Part shown: one piece after another, positions 26,027-37,445 of the stretch
Layout of the letters: every line of letters begins with the position of its first letter
How positions within the stretch are numbered: position 1 is the stretch's first letter
Source of the DNA: Patulibacter medicamentivorans
GTDB taxonomy: Bacteria > Actinomycetota > Thermoleophilia > Solirubrobacterales > Solirubrobacteraceae
Reading direction: 5' to 3'
DNA: 39,720 nt
Assembly (NCBI RefSeq): GCF_000240225.1
Contig: NZ_AGUD01000201.1
Span: 1-39,720 of the forward strand
Notes under the pieces: generated by a model
Told to the model about the DNA's origin: nothing
Seen by the model: the letters and a program-made list of their open reading frames with translations, nothing else
Database searches by the model: none
Translations under genes and position numbers: made by a program

Positions 26027-26461
26027 CGACGCTCCCTTGTGCCCGCGAACCTACACGCCCAGGCGCGGGAGCGGCACCCCAGCGTACGGCGCAGGCCCGA
26101 CGCTCGGAGGGCGGACGCGCGCGCCGCGAGCGAGGCTCAGGCGAGCCTGCGCCGGCCGGGGGACGCCGGACCACCGTCGCGGCCCGCGGTCGACGCGCAC
26201 GACCCCTGCGCGCTCACCCCCCGCGTCCGCGCCGTGGTGGTCCGGCGTCGGCCTCGTTCCCCCCGGGACGGAGCGCCCCCGGCTGCTGCATCCCCGACCC
26301 GAGGATCGGCGGTGGCCGCTCGCGCGTCGGCGAGCGCGCCCGGACACGCACCGGCCGTGCCCGTTCCGACGTTCGCGTGCAGCCGGCGCTCCATCGATCG
26401 TCGTTCTACGTCGTCGCCGCCACGAGCCGCATCGTGGTGGCGACCACGAACTTTCGGCCGC
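26027..26461. other. Intergenic stretch between the fusion gene and the permease
   Basis: No open frame here looks coding: the possible translations are Arg/Pro/Ser-rich, as expected from random high-GC sequence. It must hold the promoter of the fusion gene, which I cannot pinpoint. Only a small hairpin (AGGCTC/GAGCCT, 26133-26148) and the permease terminator at its right end are evident. Confidence 0.5.
26413..26444 (-). terminator. Hairpin terminator of the permease gene
   Basis: GTCGCCGCCACGA (26413-26425) and TCGTGGTGGCGAC (26432-26444) pair over 13 bp with one mismatch around GCCGCA, 17 bp past the permease stop on the minus strand. No T-run follows. Confidence 0.65.
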
Positions 26462-30012
<3,551 letters not shown>

Positions 30013-30025
30013 CGCTGGGGGCCGA

Positions 30026-31306
30026 TCAGCGGCGATCGAGCCGTGCCGGGACGCTCCGCGGGGGTCGCGAGACGCGCGTGTCGCCGTCCGGGCTCGCCAG
30101 CTGTCGTTCGAGGGCGTTGAACGACTCGATCAGCTCGGGCGCCTCGAAGGCGCGGTTGCGGGCCCCGACCGAGGTCTGCCGCAAGACGCCGGCCGCGAGC
30201 AGCCTCGGGATCGCCTCGTTGACCGCCTGCACGCTGCGACCGGTCAGTGCCGCGGCGCTCTTCACGGTCACGATCGGCGCCCCGGGAAGCGCGTCGATCA
30301 AGCGGTCGACGGAGGAGCCGCTGCGCACGCCCCCGAGCCGCGCCCGCCACCGCTCGGCGATCTCCGTGACCCGTGCCTCGTATGCCTCGGCATCCGTGAC
30401 GGCTCGGCGACACGCCGCAGCGAACAGCGAGATCCATCGATTGAGACCTGCGGCGGCCTCGGGCGCTGCCGGGTCACCGAGGTAGCGGGTGGCGGTCAAG
30501 CCGTCGACGTAGTCCGCCGACCAGGTCGCGAGGACCAGCGACAGCGGCAGGACGACGTGCGGTGCGAGGCCCCGTCGACGGAGGACGACGTGCACCAGCG
30601 CACGACCAGTACGCCCATTCCCGTCGATGAAGGGGTGGATGGTCTCGAACTGGGCGTGCGCGATCGCCGCCTGGACCACGGCGGGAACGCTGTCCTCCGC
30701 CAAGAACGCGCAGAGGTCCTCCAACAGCATCGGCACGTGCTCGGGCGGCGGGGGTACGAACGCTGCGCGGCACGGATGGAAGTCGCTGCCGCCGATCCAG
30801 TTCTGCTCCTCGCGCATCCGGCCGCCGTGGGACTCCAGCGTCGTCCCGGCAAGCAGCCGGTCGTGGATCTGGAGCAGATCGTCGACGGCGATCCGGTCAC
30901 GCGCCGTCAGCGTCGACACCGCCCAGCGCATCGCGTCGACGTTGTTGAGGATCTCGACCGCACCGACGTCATCGGCACCGCCGTCGGTGTCCCGCGCGAG
31001 CTGCGCCCGCAGCAGACGCCGACCGCCGATCTGCAGCCCTTCGATCGTCGACGACGCGACCGCCTCGGCGCGCAGCAGCAACCGAGCGATCGCCTCGGCG
31101 TCGACCAACGCCCGTGCGCCCGCGTTCAGGCCCGCGATCGCACGCTCGGCGTCCGCGACGTCGGCGGCGGTTCCGCCGTCGAGCGAGAACTCGCGACCGA
31201 CCAGCGGATCGGGCAGGTAGGCCCCGTACTCGCAACCCTGCCGCGCCTTCCGCGACAGCCCCGAGGACTGCGTCGGCTCCCAACGAGCCTTGAGGAGGTC
31301 CGCCAC
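30026..31306 (-). CDS. Fic-domain protein (AMP-transferase type) with C-terminal winged helix
   Basis: A 426-residue protein. The Fic core holds HPFIDGNGRTGR (about residues 224-235), the intact HxFx(D/E)GNGRxxR motif needed to transfer AMP (or another nucleotide moiety) to a target hydroxyl. Upstream, SSTIEG (near residue 84) fits the N-terminal inhibitory helix motif (S/T)xxxE(G/N), whose Glu keeps the enzyme switched off (class II Fic). The C-terminal 100 residues (VKSAAALTGRSVQAVNEAIPRL) look like a winged-helix DNA-binding domain. The start is a GTG at 31306 without a ribosome binding site, inside a long palindrome, so the protein may repress its own synthesis. The target is unknown. No separate antitoxin gene is seen, which fits the built-in inhibitor. 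Confidence 0.9.
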   Translation of the reverse strand: MADLLKARWEPTQSSGLSRKARQGCEYGAYLPDPLVGREFSLDGGTAADVADAERAIAGLNAGARALVDAEAIARLLLRAEAVASSTIEGLQIGGRRLLRAQLARDTDGGADDVGAVEILNNVDAMRWAVSTLTARDRIAVDDLLQIHDRLLAGTTLESHGGRMREEQNWIGGSDFHPCRAAFVPPPPEHVPMLLEDLCAFLAEDSVPAVVQAAIAHAQFETIHPFIDGNGRTGRALVHVVLRRRGLAPHVVLPLSLVLATWSADYVDGLTATRYLGDPAAPEAAAGLNRWISLFAAACRRAVTDAEAYEARVTEIAERWRARLGGVRSGSSVDRLIDALPGAPIVTVKSAAALTGRSVQAVNEAIPRLLAAGVLRQTSVGARNRAFEAPELIESFNALERQLASPDGDTRVSRPPRSVPARLDRR

Positions 31307-31358
31307 ATATTCAAGGTTATCCGTAAACCTTGAATATGGAAGCGATCAATTCAAGGTT
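31306..31358. promoter_or_regulatory. Palindromic operator and promoter of the Fic gene
   Basis: CATATTCAAGGTT (31306-31318) and AACCTTGAATATG (31326-31338) are perfect 13-bp inverted arms separated by ATCCGTA. A third half-site, TTCAAGGTT, lies at 31350-31358. On the minus strand TAACCT (plus 31314-31319) can serve as -10 box 7 nt before the GTG, so a bound protein would cover both the promoter and the start codon. Nothing else in the 31307-31397 gap needs this site, so it most likely serves the Fic gene. Confidence 0.72.
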
Positions 31359-31397
31359 GCCGGCCCGTCCCAGACCTCGACTCGACCAGGTCCCGCG

Positions 31398-32381
31398 CTA
31401 CCGGGCCGCGGCGTCCGCCGGTCGCGGCGCGCCCTGCTCGACGGCCGCGACCGCCTCGCGGACCCAGCGGGCGACGGTGCCGGGATCGAGCACCGGCATC
31501 CAGTGCGGCGCGTCGGCGCGCCGGACCCACAGCTCGGGGACCAGGTCCGGCAGGTCCTCGTAGAGGTCGGGCGAGATGAAGTTGTCGCGCAGCGTGATCC
31601 CGATCTGCACCAGCGGGACCTCGACCCGCTCGTAGCGCGGGCGCAGGACGCGCGACAGCATGTTCGCCCGGTAGAGCCCGATCCCGTCGATCCCGTCGCG
31701 GGTGATCGTCGGCGCCGGGTGGCCGGCGGGTGGCGCGACGCCCTCGCTGCGGGCGAAGACCCGCGCCCAGGAGCGCCCGATCCCCAGGCGCCAGGCGAGC
31801 GGCGCGAGCAGCGGCAGGTGGAAGGCGACGATGTACCAGGAGTGCAGGAGCTGCCTGGCGTTCTGGCGGGCGGCGCGACCATCGAGCCGCAGACGGTGGC
31901 GGACCCAGTGGCCGGTCAGGTCGAGGCTCGGCCCGGCGACGGCGGTGAACGACGCCAGCCGCGGGGCGACGGTCGGGCTGGCCGCCGACTCCCAGCTCTG
32001 GATCGCGCCCCAGTCGTGGCCGACCAGGTGGATGCGCTCGCCGGGGTCGGTCGTCGCATCGAGGACCGCCGCCAGGTCCCGCGACAGCTGCTCGAGCCGG
32101 TAGCCGCGGACGCCGCGCGGCCGATCGCTGGCGCCGGCGCCGCGGACGTCGTAGGCCACGACGTGATGGTCGGCGGCCAGCCGCTCGACCACGCCGTGCC
32201 ACAGCTCGGAGGTGTCCGGGTAGCCGTGGACGAGGACCACGGTCGGCGCGCCGTCCGGGCCCCACTCGCGAACCGCGAGCAGCGTGCCGTCGGTCGAGCG
32301 GACACGGCGGGAGACGGCCTCGGGAAGCGCGGATCCAGGGTCGCCCGGGCGGCGGTCGACGGTGCTGCTCGGCGGGGTCAC
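31398..32381 (-). CDS. Alpha/beta hydrolase, epoxide-hydrolase-like
   Basis: A 327-residue alpha/beta hydrolase. VVLVHGYPDTSELWHG (oxyanion region, near residue 48) and HLVGHDWGAIQSW (nucleophile elbow, near residue 117) place it with epoxide hydrolases and haloalkane dehalogenases, where the Asp of GHDWG attacks the substrate carbon. The likely catalytic His is in the C-terminal region (DAPHWMPVLDPG). The start is a GTG at 32381 with AAGGGAG 5 nt upstream. A perfect palindrome 42 bp upstream resembles one before alkB, so it is probably controlled with the alkane-oxidation genes by the TetR protein just upstream. Hydrolysis of an epoxide or ester made during hydrocarbon breakdown is an inference. 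Confidence 0.88.
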   Translation of the reverse strand: MTPPSSTVDRRPGDPGSALPEAVSRRVRSTDGTLLAVREWGPDGAPTVVLVHGYPDTSELWHGVVERLAADHHVVAYDVRGAGASDRPRGVRGYRLEQLSRDLAAVLDATTDPGERIHLVGHDWGAIQSWESAASPTVAPRLASFTAVAGPSLDLTGHWVRHRLRLDGRAARQNARQLLHSWYIVAFHLPLLAPLAWRLGIGRSWARVFARSEGVAPPAGHPAPTITRDGIDGIGLYRANMLSRVLRPRYERVEVPLVQIGITLRDNFISPDLYEDLPDLVPELWVRRADAPHWMPVLDPGTVARWVREAVAAVEQGAPRPADAAAR

Positions 32382-32422
32382 GGAGGCTCCCTTCGGGGGT
32401 TCCGCCGGAGTCGGCGGAGCAA

Positions 32423-32442
32423 TTGCTACGGAACCGTAGCAA
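32423..32442. promoter_or_regulatory. Perfect palindromic operator before the alpha/beta hydrolase gene
   Basis: TTGCTACGGAACCGTAGCAA has exact 9-bp arms around AA. Its core TACGG-N2/4-CCGTA is shared with a site upstream of alkB (34635-34647). It lies between the TetR stop (32479) and the hydrolase start (32381). Confidence 0.75.
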
Positions 32443-32478
32443 ACGGATCGCGCAGGCCCGGCGGCCCCGCGGCCGCGC

Positions 32479-33096
32479 TCAGCCGCCGGCCCCGCCGCCG
32501 AGCACCGCCAGCGCGTAGGGCCGCAGGATCCGCGTCACCCCGTCGACGGTCGGGCGCGGATCGGAGACCGGCAGCACGACGTAGCTGAGCGCCAGTCGCA
32601 CCAGCGTGTCGGCCATGAACCGCGCCTCGCCGTCGGGCACGTGCGGCCAGTGCGAGCGGAGGATCGCCGCCAGCCGCTCGCTGGCGTAGCCGAGCAGCGG
32701 CGCCGCCTGCGAGGTCACCAGCGGCAGCAGCTCGTCACGGCCGTCCTCGGTGACGACCGCGTGGACCAGCGGATCCTCGGCGACCGCGGTCAGGAAGACG
32801 TCGAGCGCGGCCGTCAGGGCCTCCGGCGGATCAGCCGCCCGCTCGGCGACCGCCGCCTCGACCGTCGCGATGAAGCGGTCGACCTCGTACAGCACCAGCG
32901 CCTCGGTCAGGGGACCGCGAGCGCCGAACTCGTTGTAGAGCGTCTGGCGGCTGACCCCGGCGCGCTTGGCGATCGCGGCCATCGTCACGTCGCGCCAGGG
33001 ACGCTCGGCGGCGAGGTCGCGCGCGGCCTCGAGCAGCGTCCGCCGCAGCAGCGACCGGGTCGCGTCGGCGAACGAGGTGCTGGCGCCGCGGCTCAT
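32479..33096 (-). CDS. TetR-family regulator of the alkane-oxidation cluster
   Basis: A 205-residue repressor. The helix-turn-helix (about residues 18-65) shows RTLLEAARDLAAERPW, MAAIAKRAGVSRQTLYNEFG; the YNEFG ending is the same as in AlkX/AlkU-type regulators that follow alkB and rubredoxin genes in other Actinobacteria. The C-terminal ligand domain is about 135 residues. It lies 37 bp after the rubredoxin gene, probably in the same transcript. Two related palindromes, before alkB and before the hydrolase gene, are its likely operators. A fatty-acid or alkane-derived ligand is inferred from those systems. Confidence 0.9.
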   Translation of the reverse strand: MSRGASTSFADATRSLLRRTLLEAARDLAAERPWRDVTMAAIAKRAGVSRQTLYNEFGARGPLTEALVLYEVDRFIATVEAAVAERAADPPEALTAALDVFLTAVAEDPLVHAVVTEDGRDELLPLVTSQAAPLLGYASERLAAILRSHWPHVPDGEARFMADTLVRLALSYVVLPVSDPRPTVDGVTRILRPYALAVLGGGAGG

Positions 33097-33133
33097 CGCT
33101 CGGGAGGGTAGGCGCTCGCGGGTCGCGAGCGCC

Positions 33134-33334
33134 TCACCCGCGGGTCGGCGGGCTCGAGGTCTCCGCGCCGTCGGCGACCGGCTCGAAGTCGACCTTGTCG
33201 CGCACGCCGCAGTCGGGGCAGTTCCAGTGGTCGGGGACGTCGGCCCACGCCGTGCCCGCCGGGAACCCCTCGCGCGGGTTCCCAGTCCGCTCGTCGTAGA
33301 CGTACCCGCACTCCGGGCAGCGGAAGGCGGCCAT
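33134..33334 (-). CDS. Rubredoxin
   Basis: A 66-residue one-iron electron carrier. The two Cys pairs that bind iron are evident: FRCPECGYVYDE and NCPDCGVRDKVDFEPV, with the usual aromatic residues and the WADVPDHW segment between them. The CGY/CGV pattern is that of the electron-transferring (AlkG2-type) rubredoxins that feed AlkB. Its ATG overlaps the alkB stop by one base (TGATG), so the two are translated together. A rubredoxin reductase gene is not in the window. Confidence 0.95.
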   Translation of the reverse strand: MAAFRCPECGYVYDERTGNPREGFPAGTAWADVPDHWNCPDCGVRDKVDFEPVADGAETSSPPTRG

Positions 33335-34578
33335 CAGACCGCCGCCGCCGTGCCGCCGCCCGTGGCCCCCGGCGTCGGCGTGCCGCCGTACTTGCGGAGG
33401 ACCTTCGCGCGCTTGCGGGGCTGGATGTTCGCCAGGGTCACGTCCCCACCGTAGTGCTCGATCACCCGGTGGTCCATCACCCGCCGCCAGAGCGGCGGGA
33501 AGACGGCGAGCACGATCATGCCGGCGTAGCCCGTCGGCAGCTCCGGCGCCTCGTCGAAGTGCCGCAGGGCCTGGTAGCGCCGGAGCGGGTGGGCGTGGTG
33601 GTCGGAGTGGCGCTGGAGGTGATAGAGGAAGACGTTCGAGGCGACGTTGTTGCTGTTCCAGCTGTGCGACGGCTGGGTGCGCTCGTAGCGGTCCTCGCCC
33701 TCGCGCTTCTGGCGCTTGAGCCCGTAGTGCTCGAGGTAGTTGACGACCTCCAGCAGCGAGAAGCCGAAGACCGCCTGGATCGCCAGGTACGGCGCGATCC
33801 CGATGCCGAAGATCGCGAGCAGCGCACCGAACAGCACGACGCTCATCAGCCAGGCGTTGAGCAGGTCGTTCTTCAGCGTCCAGCGGCTGGTGCCGACGCG
33901 CTGCAGACGCTCGCTCTCCAGCTCCCACGCCGACCGCAGGCTACCGCTGACGGTGCGCGGCCAGAACGCGTAGAAGCTCTCGCCCAGACGCGAGCTGGCC
34001 GGATCCTCAGGGGTCGAGACGCGAACGTGGTGGCCGCGGTTGTGCTCGATGAAGAAGTGCCCGTAGCCGGTCTGCGCAAGCGCGACCTTGCTCAGCCACT
34101 TCTCGGCCTTGTCGCGCTTGTGGCCGAGCTCGTGGGCGGTGTTGATCGCGATCCCGCTGACGCAGCCGACCGTCACCGCGAGCCCGATGTTGCCGACGAT
34201 GCCGAGGTCACCGTCGGCCCACAGCCAGGCGGCGAGGACCAGCGACGCGTACTGCAGCGGCAGGTAGGCGTAGGTGCACCAGCGGTAGTAGCGGTCCTGC
34301 TCCAGCCAGGCGAGGACGCGGTCGGGCGGGTTCTCGGCGTCGGTCCCGATGATCAGGTCCAGCGCCGGCATCAGCCCGAAGACGATCATCGGGCCGAACC
34401 ACCAGAAGACGCCGAGGCCCGTCGCCTCGACGAGCCCCCAGGCGATGAACGGCGTCAGGGGGACGATCAGCCCCAGCAGCCAGGCGTAGCGCTTGCCGTC
34501 GGTCCACTCGGGAGCGTTGACCGCGCCCTCCTGGTGGTGATCGTGGTCGTGGGCCTCGTCGGCGGTCACGGAGCTCAT
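33334..34578 (-). CDS. alkB: Alkane 1-monooxygenase (AlkB)
   Basis: A 414-residue membrane-bound diiron enzyme that hydroxylates the terminal carbon of medium-chain n-alkanes with O2 and electrons from rubredoxin. All four His-rich motifs are present: HELGHK (near residue 146), EHNRGHH (near 177), NYLEHYG (near 278) and LQRHSDHH (near 320), with six hydrophobic segments around them. I chose the ATG at 34578; GAGG lies 9 nt upstream, whereas upstream in-frame ATGs at about 34611 and 34635 run into the operator. The N-terminus is His/Asp-rich (DEAHDHDHHQ). Order alkB-rubredoxin-tetR is typical of Actinobacteria. A palindrome like the one before the hydrolase gene lies 57 bp upstream. Confidence 0.96.
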   Translation of the reverse strand: MSSVTADEAHDHDHHQEGAVNAPEWTDGKRYAWLLGLIVPLTPFIAWGLVEATGLGVFWWFGPMIVFGLMPALDLIIGTDAENPPDRVLAWLEQDRYYRWCTYAYLPLQYASLVLAAWLWADGDLGIVGNIGLAVTVGCVSGIAINTAHELGHKRDKAEKWLSKVALAQTGYGHFFIEHNRGHHVRVSTPEDPASSRLGESFYAFWPRTVSGSLRSAWELESERLQRVGTSRWTLKNDLLNAWLMSVVLFGALLAIFGIGIAPYLAIQAVFGFSLLEVVNYLEHYGLKRQKREGEDRYERTQPSHSWNSNNVASNVFLYHLQRHSDHHAHPLRRYQALRHFDEAPELPTGYAGMIVLAVFPPLWRRVMDHRVIEHYGGDVTLANIQPRKRAKVLRKYGGTPTPGATGGGTAAAV

Positions 34579-34634
34579 GGTCGGCAACCTCGTGCGGTTT
34601 GACATCGTGGCGCTCGGTGTCGAGCGATTGGACA

Positions 34635-34647
34635 TACGGTAGCGTAG
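34635..34647. promoter_or_regulatory. Operator-like site upstream of alkB
   Basis: TACGGTAGCGTAG agrees with the operator at 32423-32442 at 11 of 13 positions (TACGGT, two differing bases, CGTAG). This suggests that the same TetR protein acts at both promoters. The exact alkB promoter boxes are ambiguous. Confidence 0.55.
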
Positions 34648-34736
34648 ATGTAAAGCACGGTGGGGATTTCGTGACGCGCCGTCAACCGCGCTCGGCCGGT
34701 CCGACCGCCGGCGACCCGACATGGAACAAGTGACCC

Positions 34737-34766
34737 TTGCCTGTCACCGTGCCCCGGGGGTAGGCT
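34737..34766 (+). promoter_or_regulatory. Promoter of the beta-helix protein gene
   Basis: TTGCCT (34737-34742) and TAGGCT (34761-34766) are 18 bp apart. The GTG at 34773 begins 6 nt after the -10 box, so the mRNA is probably leaderless. Confidence 0.5.
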
Positions 34767-34772
34767 CGCGGC

Positions 34773-36980
34773 GTGATGTTTCAGGCTTGTAACCGTGTCG
34801 GGGCGCGACCACGCCCATCGGGGGCGCCCGGTCGTCCAGCCCACCGTCGGCGGACGCTCGCGGGGTTGACCCTGTCGTTGGCGCTGCTGGTGCCGGCCAC
34901 CGCCGGCGCCCACGTCGAGCGGCCGTCCTACTGGCCCGACCCGGCGCCGGACACGTCGATCAGCCCGCCGGCCGGCGGCAAGGTCCCGGCGATCCGCGAC
35001 CTCTACACCGCGCTCGACGAGGCGCCCGTCGGCACGACCCGCGTGGTCTGCCAGGGTGCGGTGCCCAGCCGGACGGCGGTCGACGCGGCCTCGAGGAAGC
35101 TGGCGAAGACCCGCGCGAGCTACAAGAAGCAGCGCCGCGCCGCGCGCCGCGCCAAGGCGTCCAAGGCCAAGCTGCGCACGCTCGAGCGGCAGTTCCGCAA
35201 GCGCGAGCGCAAGGGCAAGAGCGCCGTGCGGCGCGCCCGGAGCAGCTACGCCGCCGCGGTCGCCGCGCACCCGTCGATCGCTCGCCTGCGCCGCTCGCTC
35301 GACGCCGCCCGCGGAGCCGGCTACAGGTTCCGCCCGTCGGAGAAGGCCCGCCCGTTGAGCGCGGCCGAGGCCGATCGGCTGCTGCGCTTCAACGAGCGGC
35401 TGCTGAGCGCCTGCGCCTACCAGGAGATCCAGCCGGCGGTCACGGCCTCGGGCAACAACGACCGCGTGGTCGTGATGCCGGGCGTCTACACCGAGCCGAC
35501 ATCGCGCAAGAAGCCGAAGTACGACCCGGCCTGCCGCAAGTACCAGACCTTCAGCGACTACCCGCGCCGCGCGGGCGCCGCCACCTACACGTACCACTGG
35601 TACTGCCCCAACGACGCGAACCTGGTGGCCGTGATCGGCCGCAAGCCCGGCACCACCCCCGCGCCCGACCCGCCGCGGCTCAACCGCCGCGGGATCCCCG
35701 ACGTCGGGCCGTGCGTCCGCTGCAACCTGCAGCTGGAGGGCTCGGGCCTGACCGCCGACGACACCGTCGTCGAGGCAGGCGACCCGAAGGCCGGCAACAG
35801 CGGGCCGTCCGCGGCCGGCCACGCCAAGGACGTCGCGATCGGCGCCCAGCGCGCCGACGGCTTCGTGCTGCGCAACGTCAGCGCCCGCCACGCGCTCGAG
35901 CACGGGATCTACGTGATCGAGACCGACGGCTACATGCTCGACCGCTTCAAGGCGTTCTACAACGGCGAGTACGGCACCCTGACCTTCGTCAGCGACCACG
36001 GCGTCCAGCAGCAGTGCGAGGCCAAGGGCCACGGCGACTCCGGCCTCTACCCGGGCGCCCCGCCGGAGACCGGCGAGCAGCGCACCCCGGGCGAGCCGCA
36101 GCGCTACAACCAGGAGGTCCGCTACTGCGACTCGTACCACAACGCCGCCGGCTGGTCGGCGACCAACGGCAACGCGGTCTGGATCCACCACAACCGCTTC
36201 TACGACAACTCGCTCGGCCTGACGACCGACGTCGCGACCTCGGCCGGCCATCCGGGCTTCCCGGGCGACTCGCTGCTGATCGAGAACAACGAGTTCTACT
36301 CCAACAACTTCAACGTCTTCGCCAAGGGCTCGGACGTCAAGGGCAAGCTGCCCTACCCGGTCGGCACCGGCATGTGGATCGCCGGCGGCAACGCCCACAT
36401 CGTGCGCAACAACCACTTCTGGGACAACTGGCGCCGCGGCGCGATGCTGTTCTCGGTCCCGGACGTGCTCGTCTGCGCGCCGGGCAGCGGCAACGTGCAG
36501 GACACCTGCGATCCGCTGAAGCTGTCGACCTCGCACCGCAACCGGTTCTACGACAACACCATGGGTCGCTCGCCCAGCGGCCAGGCGGCGCCCAACGGCC
36601 AGGACTTCTGGTGGGACGCGTTCCCGCTCAGCCAGGCCAACTGCTGGTACCGCAACAGCGGCCCGGGCCCGCTGATCACGAGCCCGTCGCAGCTGCCGTC
36701 CTGCAACGACGGCCGCGATCCGGGGGCCAGCATCGGGATCGCCGACCTCGGCAACGAGGGCGAGCTGCTGAGCTGCATCGTCTCGTTCGAGACCCGCAAC
36801 TACGACCCGGCCCAGTGCCCGTGGTTCTCGACCCCGCCGAAGCCGTCGGCCCGCGCCGCCCAGCGCCAGGCCGTCGCCCGCGCCCAGGCCTCGCCGTTCG
36901 AGGGCAAGATCCGGGACTTCTGCGAGGGACGCCCGGACGCGCCGATCTGCCGCCGGCTCGACGCGGCCCTGGAGGGGTGA
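34773..36980 (+). CDS. Secreted right-handed parallel beta-helix protein
   Basis: A 735-residue exported protein. A basic start and hydrophobic core (LAGLTLSLALLVPATAGA) end in a signal-peptidase site; the mature protein begins HVERPSYWPDP. Residues about 100-180 are a highly charged Lys/Arg/Ala helix (KLAKTRASYKKQRRAARRAK), probably coiled coil. From about 330 to 620 Asn-rich turns recur (HHNRFYDNS, ENNEFYSNNF, RNNHFWDNW, HRNRFYDNT), as in pectate-lyase-like beta-helices that bind or cut polysaccharides. No catalytic set can be assigned. Cysteines suggest disulfides. GTG at 34773 or ATG at 34776 is the start. Its stop overlaps the lipoprotein gene. It is divergent from alkB, which may be coincidence. 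Confidence 0.85.
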   Translation: MMFQACNRVGARPRPSGAPGRPAHRRRTLAGLTLSLALLVPATAGAHVERPSYWPDPAPDTSISPPAGGKVPAIRDLYTALDEAPVGTTRVVCQGAVPSRTAVDAASRKLAKTRASYKKQRRAARRAKASKAKLRTLERQFRKRERKGKSAVRRARSSYAAAVAAHPSIARLRRSLDAARGAGYRFRPSEKARPLSAAEADRLLRFNERLLSACAYQEIQPAVTASGNNDRVVVMPGVYTEPTSRKKPKYDPACRKYQTFSDYPRRAGAATYTYHWYCPNDANLVAVIGRKPGTTPAPDPPRLNRRGIPDVGPCVRCNLQLEGSGLTADDTVVEAGDPKAGNSGPSAAGHAKDVAIGAQRADGFVLRNVSARHALEHGIYVIETDGYMLDRFKAFYNGEYGTLTFVSDHGVQQQCEAKGHGDSGLYPGAPPETGEQRTPGEPQRYNQEVRYCDSYHNAAGWSATNGNAVWIHHNRFYDNSLGLTTDVATSAGHPGFPGDSLLIENNEFYSNNFNVFAKGSDVKGKLPYPVGTGMWIAGGNAHIVRNNHFWDNWRRGAMLFSVPDVLVCAPGSGNVQDTCDPLKLSTSHRNRFYDNTMGRSPSGQAAPNGQDFWWDAFPLSQANCWYRNSGPGPLITSPSQLPSCNDGRDPGASIGIADLGNEGELLSCIVSFETRNYDPAQCPWFSTPPKPSARAAQRQAVARAQASPFEGKIRDFCEGRPDAPICRRLDAALEG

Positions 36981-37390
36981 TCGCCGTACGACGCCCGGGG
37001 CTCGCACTGGCCTGCGCGCTCGCGATCGGGCTCGCCGGCTGCGGCGGGTCCGACGGGGGCGGGCGGACCGGCGGCGAGCGACCGGCGAGCGGCGAGCCGC
37101 CGGTCGGGGGCGCCGGGCCCGCCGGGTTCGACGCCCGGCGGATGGCGACCTACACCTGCGAGGACTGGCGCAAGGCCGACACCGACGGACGGCTGCAGGC
37201 GCTGCAGGCGCTCCACGGCATCGTCGGCGGCGCGATCATCGGCCGCAACAACAACGGCCGCGGCCGGGTCCTGGCCGACGAGGACGCCTACAAGCTGTTC
37301 GACAACATGTGCGGCCCCGACTACGCCGGCGGCTTCCTGCTCTACAAGGTCTACGGTCGCGCGGCCGGCTTCGCCGGGGTGGCGCCGTAG
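36977..37390 (+). CDS. Small lipoprotein with a Cys-paired helical domain
   Basis: A 137-residue protein. The signal sequence ends in the lipobox LAGC (Cys near residue 22), followed by a Gly-rich linker. The mature domain reads YTCEDWRKAD, LADEDAYKLFDNMC and FLLYKVYGRAAGFAG; two Cys could form a disulfide across a small helical bundle. The spacing resembles small periplasmic HdeA-like domains, but I would not name it. It starts with GTG overlapping the stop of the beta-helix gene (GTGA), with GGAGGG immediately before, so the two are translated together and probably act in the same cell-surface process. Confidence 0.78.
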   Translation: MIAVRRPGLALACALAIGLAGCGGSDGGGRTGGERPASGEPPVGGAGPAGFDARRMATYTCEDWRKADTDGRLQALQALHGIVGGAIIGRNNNGRGRVLADEDAYKLFDNMCGPDYAGGFLLYKVYGRAAGFAGVAP

Positions 37391-37445
37391 CGGAAGGGCG
37401 CAAGGGCGGCTCCGGGCCCCGGCGGGCGCATCGGGGCAGCCGGCG

